Assembly: GCF_011378715.1 (NCBI RefSeq)
Contig: NZ_WTKU01000015.1
Span: 40,077-104,076, forward strand
Direction: 5' to 3'
From: Psychromonas sp. SA13A
GTDB taxonomy: Bacteria; Pseudomonadota; Gammaproteobacteria; Enterobacterales; Psychromonadaceae
Length of the DNA stretch: 64,000 nucleotides
Part shown: piece after piece, positions 62,118-64,000 of the stretch
Layout of the letters: each line of letters begins with the position of its first letter
Position numbering within the stretch: the first letter of the stretch is position 1
The notes under the pieces: model-generated
What the model was told of the DNA's origin: nothing
The model's input: only the letters and a program-made list of their open reading frames with translations
Database searches by the model: none
Position numbers and translations under genes: made by a program

Positions 62118-64000
62118 ATGCCTTCTCGTCAAGAGTTAGCTAACGCAATACGCGCCCTTAGTATGGATGCTGTCCAAAAAGCCAATTCAGGTCACCCAGG
62201 CGCACCAATGGGTATGGCTGATATTGCGCAGGTCTTATGGACTGACTTTTTAAAGCATAACCCGACTAACCCAAACTGGGCTGATCGCGACCGCTTTATT
62301 TTGTCTAACGGCCATGGTTCAATGCTTATCTATTCTCTATTGCATTTAACAGGTTACGACCTTTCAATTGAAGATCTTAAGAGCTTCCGCCAATTACATT
62401 CAAAAACACCGGGTCATCCGGAATATGGTTACGCACCAGGTGTCGAAACAACAACAGGCCCATTAGGCCAAGGTATTACTAATGCCGTTGGTATGGCGAT
62501 TGCTGAACGCTCTTTAGCGGCTTCTTTTAACAAAGAAGGCCACGATATTGTTGACCACCATACTTACACTTTCCTAGGTGATGGTTGTTTAATGGAAGGT
62601 ATTTCTCATGAAGCTTGTTCTTTAGCGGGAACCTTAGGCCTAGGTAAACTGATTGCATTCTGGGATGACAACGGTATTTCAATCGATGGTGACGTAGAAG
62701 GTTGGTTCACTGATGATACACCTAAGCGTTTTGAAGCTTACGGATGGCAAGTTATTTCTGTTGATGGGCATAACCCTGAAGAAATTAAAGCGGCTATCAT
62801 CTCTGCAAAAGCAGAAACGACTAAACCAACGATGATTTGTTGTAAAACAATTATTGGTTTTGGCTCACCTGCTAAGCAAGGTACACACGATTGTCACGGT
62901 GCACCATTAGGTCACGATGAAATCGCTGCAACGCGTAAAGCATTAGGTTGGAACCACGGTCCATTTGAAATCCCTGCCGATATTTATGCAGGTTGGGATA
63001 ACAAAACACAAGGCCAAGCCGCAGAGCAATCTTGGGATGAAAAATTCGCAGCCTACGCTGCGGCTTACCCTGAATTAGCAGCTGAATATAAACGTCGTGT
63101 TAATAACGAATTGCCTGCTGAATGGGAAGCTAAATCTTCTGCTTACATTGTTGATTTACAAGCTAACCAAGGCAATATTGCAACACGTAAAGCCTCACAA
63201 AACTGTATCGAAGCATTTGGTGCAATGTTACCAGAGCTATTAGGTGGTTCTGCTGATTTAGCGCCATCTAACTTAACCATGTGGTCTGGTACTAAAGCCA
63301 TTACTGCTGATGACGCTACGGGTAACTACTTACATTACGGCGTACGTGAGTTTGCAATGGCTGCCATTATCAATGGTATTGCATTACATAAAGGTTTTGT
63401 TCCTTACGGCGCAACATTCTTAATGTTTATGGAATACGCACGTAACGCACTACGTATGTCTGCAATAATGAAGCAACGTTCTATTCAAGTGTTTACGCAT
63501 GACTCAATTGGTCTAGGTGAAGATGGTCCAACACACCAACCTGTCGAGCAAATTGCAAGTTTACGTTTAACACCGAACATGAACACATGGCGTCCATGTG
63601 ACAGCGTTGAATCTGCTGTTGCTTGGAAATTTGCGATTGAATCTGTTGATGCACCGTCATCACTTATCTTTAGCCGTCAAAACCTGAAACCACAAGCGCG
63701 TGATACACAGCAATTAGCGGATGTGGCAAAAGGTGGTTATGTATTGCTTGACTCTGAAACACCTGCTGAAATCATCTTAATTGCGACAGGCTCTGAGGTT
63801 GAGTTAGCAATGCAAGGTGCTGCAGAATTAACAGCTCAAGGTAAAGCGGTACGTGTTGTATCAATTCCTTGTACAGAGCAGTTTGAGCTTCAATCAGCTG
63901 AATATAAAGAGTCAGTACTACCAGCAGCGGTAACTAAACGTGTAGCAATTGAAGCAGGTATTGCTGATTACTGGTACAAATACGTTGGCTTAAACGGTGC
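62118..64000 (+). CDS. tktA: transketolase, truncated by the window end
   Basis: Transketolase moves two-carbon ketol units in the pentose phosphate pathway with thiamine diphosphate. The frame is open from the ATG at 62118 (AGGAG six bases upstream) to the last base. It gives 627 codons of an expected 660 or so, so about 35 C-terminal residues are missing. Motifs are [46 protein letters not shown], the thiamine-diphosphate site [13 protein letters not shown] with NG nearby, [40 protein letters not shown] and [18 protein letters not shown]. The codon choice looks highly biased, as in abundant proteins. Confidence 0.96.
   Translation, partial: MPSRQELANAIRALSMDAVQKANSGHPGAPMGMADIAQVLWTDFLKHNPTNPNWADRDRFILSNGHGSMLIYSLLHLTGYDLSIEDLKSFRQLHSKTPGHPEYGYAPGVETTTGPLGQGITNAVGMAIAERSLAASFNKEGHDIVDHHTYTFLGDGCLMEGISHEACSLAGTLGLGKLIAFWDDNGISIDGDVEGWFTDDTPKRFEAYGWQVISVDGHNPEEIKAAIISAKAETTKPTMICCKTIIGFGSPAKQGTHDCHGAPLGHDEIAATRKALGWNHGPFEIPADIYAGWDNKTQGQAAEQSWDEKFAAYAAAYPELAAEYKRRVNNELPAEWEAKSSAYIVDLQANQGNIATRKASQNCIEAFGAMLPELLGGSADLAPSNLTMWSGTKAITADDATGNYLHYGVREFAMAAIINGIALHKGFVPYGATFLMFMEYARNALRMSAIMKQRSIQVFTHDSIGLGEDGPTHQPVEQIASLRLTPNMNTWRPCDSVESAVAWKFAIESVDAPSSLIFSRQNLKPQARDTQQLADVAKGGYVLLDSETPAEIILIATGSEVELAMQGAAELTAQGKAVRVVSIPCTEQFELQSAEYKESVLPAAVTKRVAIEAGIADYWYKYVGLNG

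Overview
The window looks like a chromosomal segment of an AT-rich, cold-water marine gammaproteobacterium, most probably a Psychromonas-like member of the Alteromonadales/Vibrionales group. This is inferred from gene content and order, not from a database match. The evidence is the fldB<>xerD-dsbC-recJ block, the ubiE-ubiJ-ubiB-tatABC-tatD-hemB block, NhaD, a DUF3360 membrane protein, WavE-type LPS core proteins, and single-copy housekeeping genes (pgi, pyrBI, zapB, rraA, cysE, srmB, rhlE, tkt). I see no rRNA, tRNA, CRISPR array, intact insertion sequence or prophage.

Layout. 1-8 kb: a GcvR-like ACT protein, a DUF3360 transporter-like protein, flavodoxin 2, then xerD-dsbC-recJ. 8-13 kb: trmL, an orphan CpxR-type regulator, fieF, cysE, a DUF1653 protein, zapB and rraA. 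13-19.5 kb: pyrBI, PBP4 (dacB), a large lipoprotein and srmB. 20-24.5 kb: late cobalamin genes cobT-cobS-cobC-like, then nhaD. 25-28.6 kb: pilA-pilB-pilC. 29-37.3 kb: a YddG-like exporter, an unrecognised putative zinc protein, chrA, ybiT (ABC-F), rhlE and a NYN/LabA protein. 37.7-44.8 kb, all on the minus strand: ubiE-ubiJ-ubiB-tatA-tatB-tatC-tatD and hemB. 45-48 kb: pgi and a UDP-glucuronate epimerase. 48.3-60.8 kb: an LPS core/surface polysaccharide locus with GT9, kdkA, waaA, a CDP-glycerol-type phosphotransferase, a WaaE/LgtF-like GT2, a HAD phosphatase, a nucleotidyltransferase-like/kinase fusion, a nucleotidyltransferase, two convergent WavE paralogs, a GT4 and an O-antigen ligase. 61-64 kb: glpE, a DUF6572-like protein and a truncated transketolase.

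How genes work together. The LPS locus makes and extends the Kdo-heptose core. WaaA adds Kdo, KdkA phosphorylates it, GT9 adds heptose, GT2/GT4/WavE extend the core and the ligase joins the O-chain. Inside it lies a compact, translationally coupled HAD / kinase fusion / nucleotidyltransferase cassette that looks like the activation half of a phospho-substituent pathway, with the CDP-glycerol-type transferase as a possible partner. This is my best candidate for an undescribed function.

A second theme is structural. At least 17 of the intergenic gaps carry short tandem repeats of unrelated sequence, with units of 8 to 28 bp and also 131 bp. They usually lie between a stop codon and the next terminator or gene. 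Two arrays of a 131-bp palindromic element flank the ybiT-rhlE-NYN segment, and two different 8-bp arrays sit by chrA and inside the tat operon. They suggest that intergenic DNA in this lineage is unusually prone to local tandem duplication.
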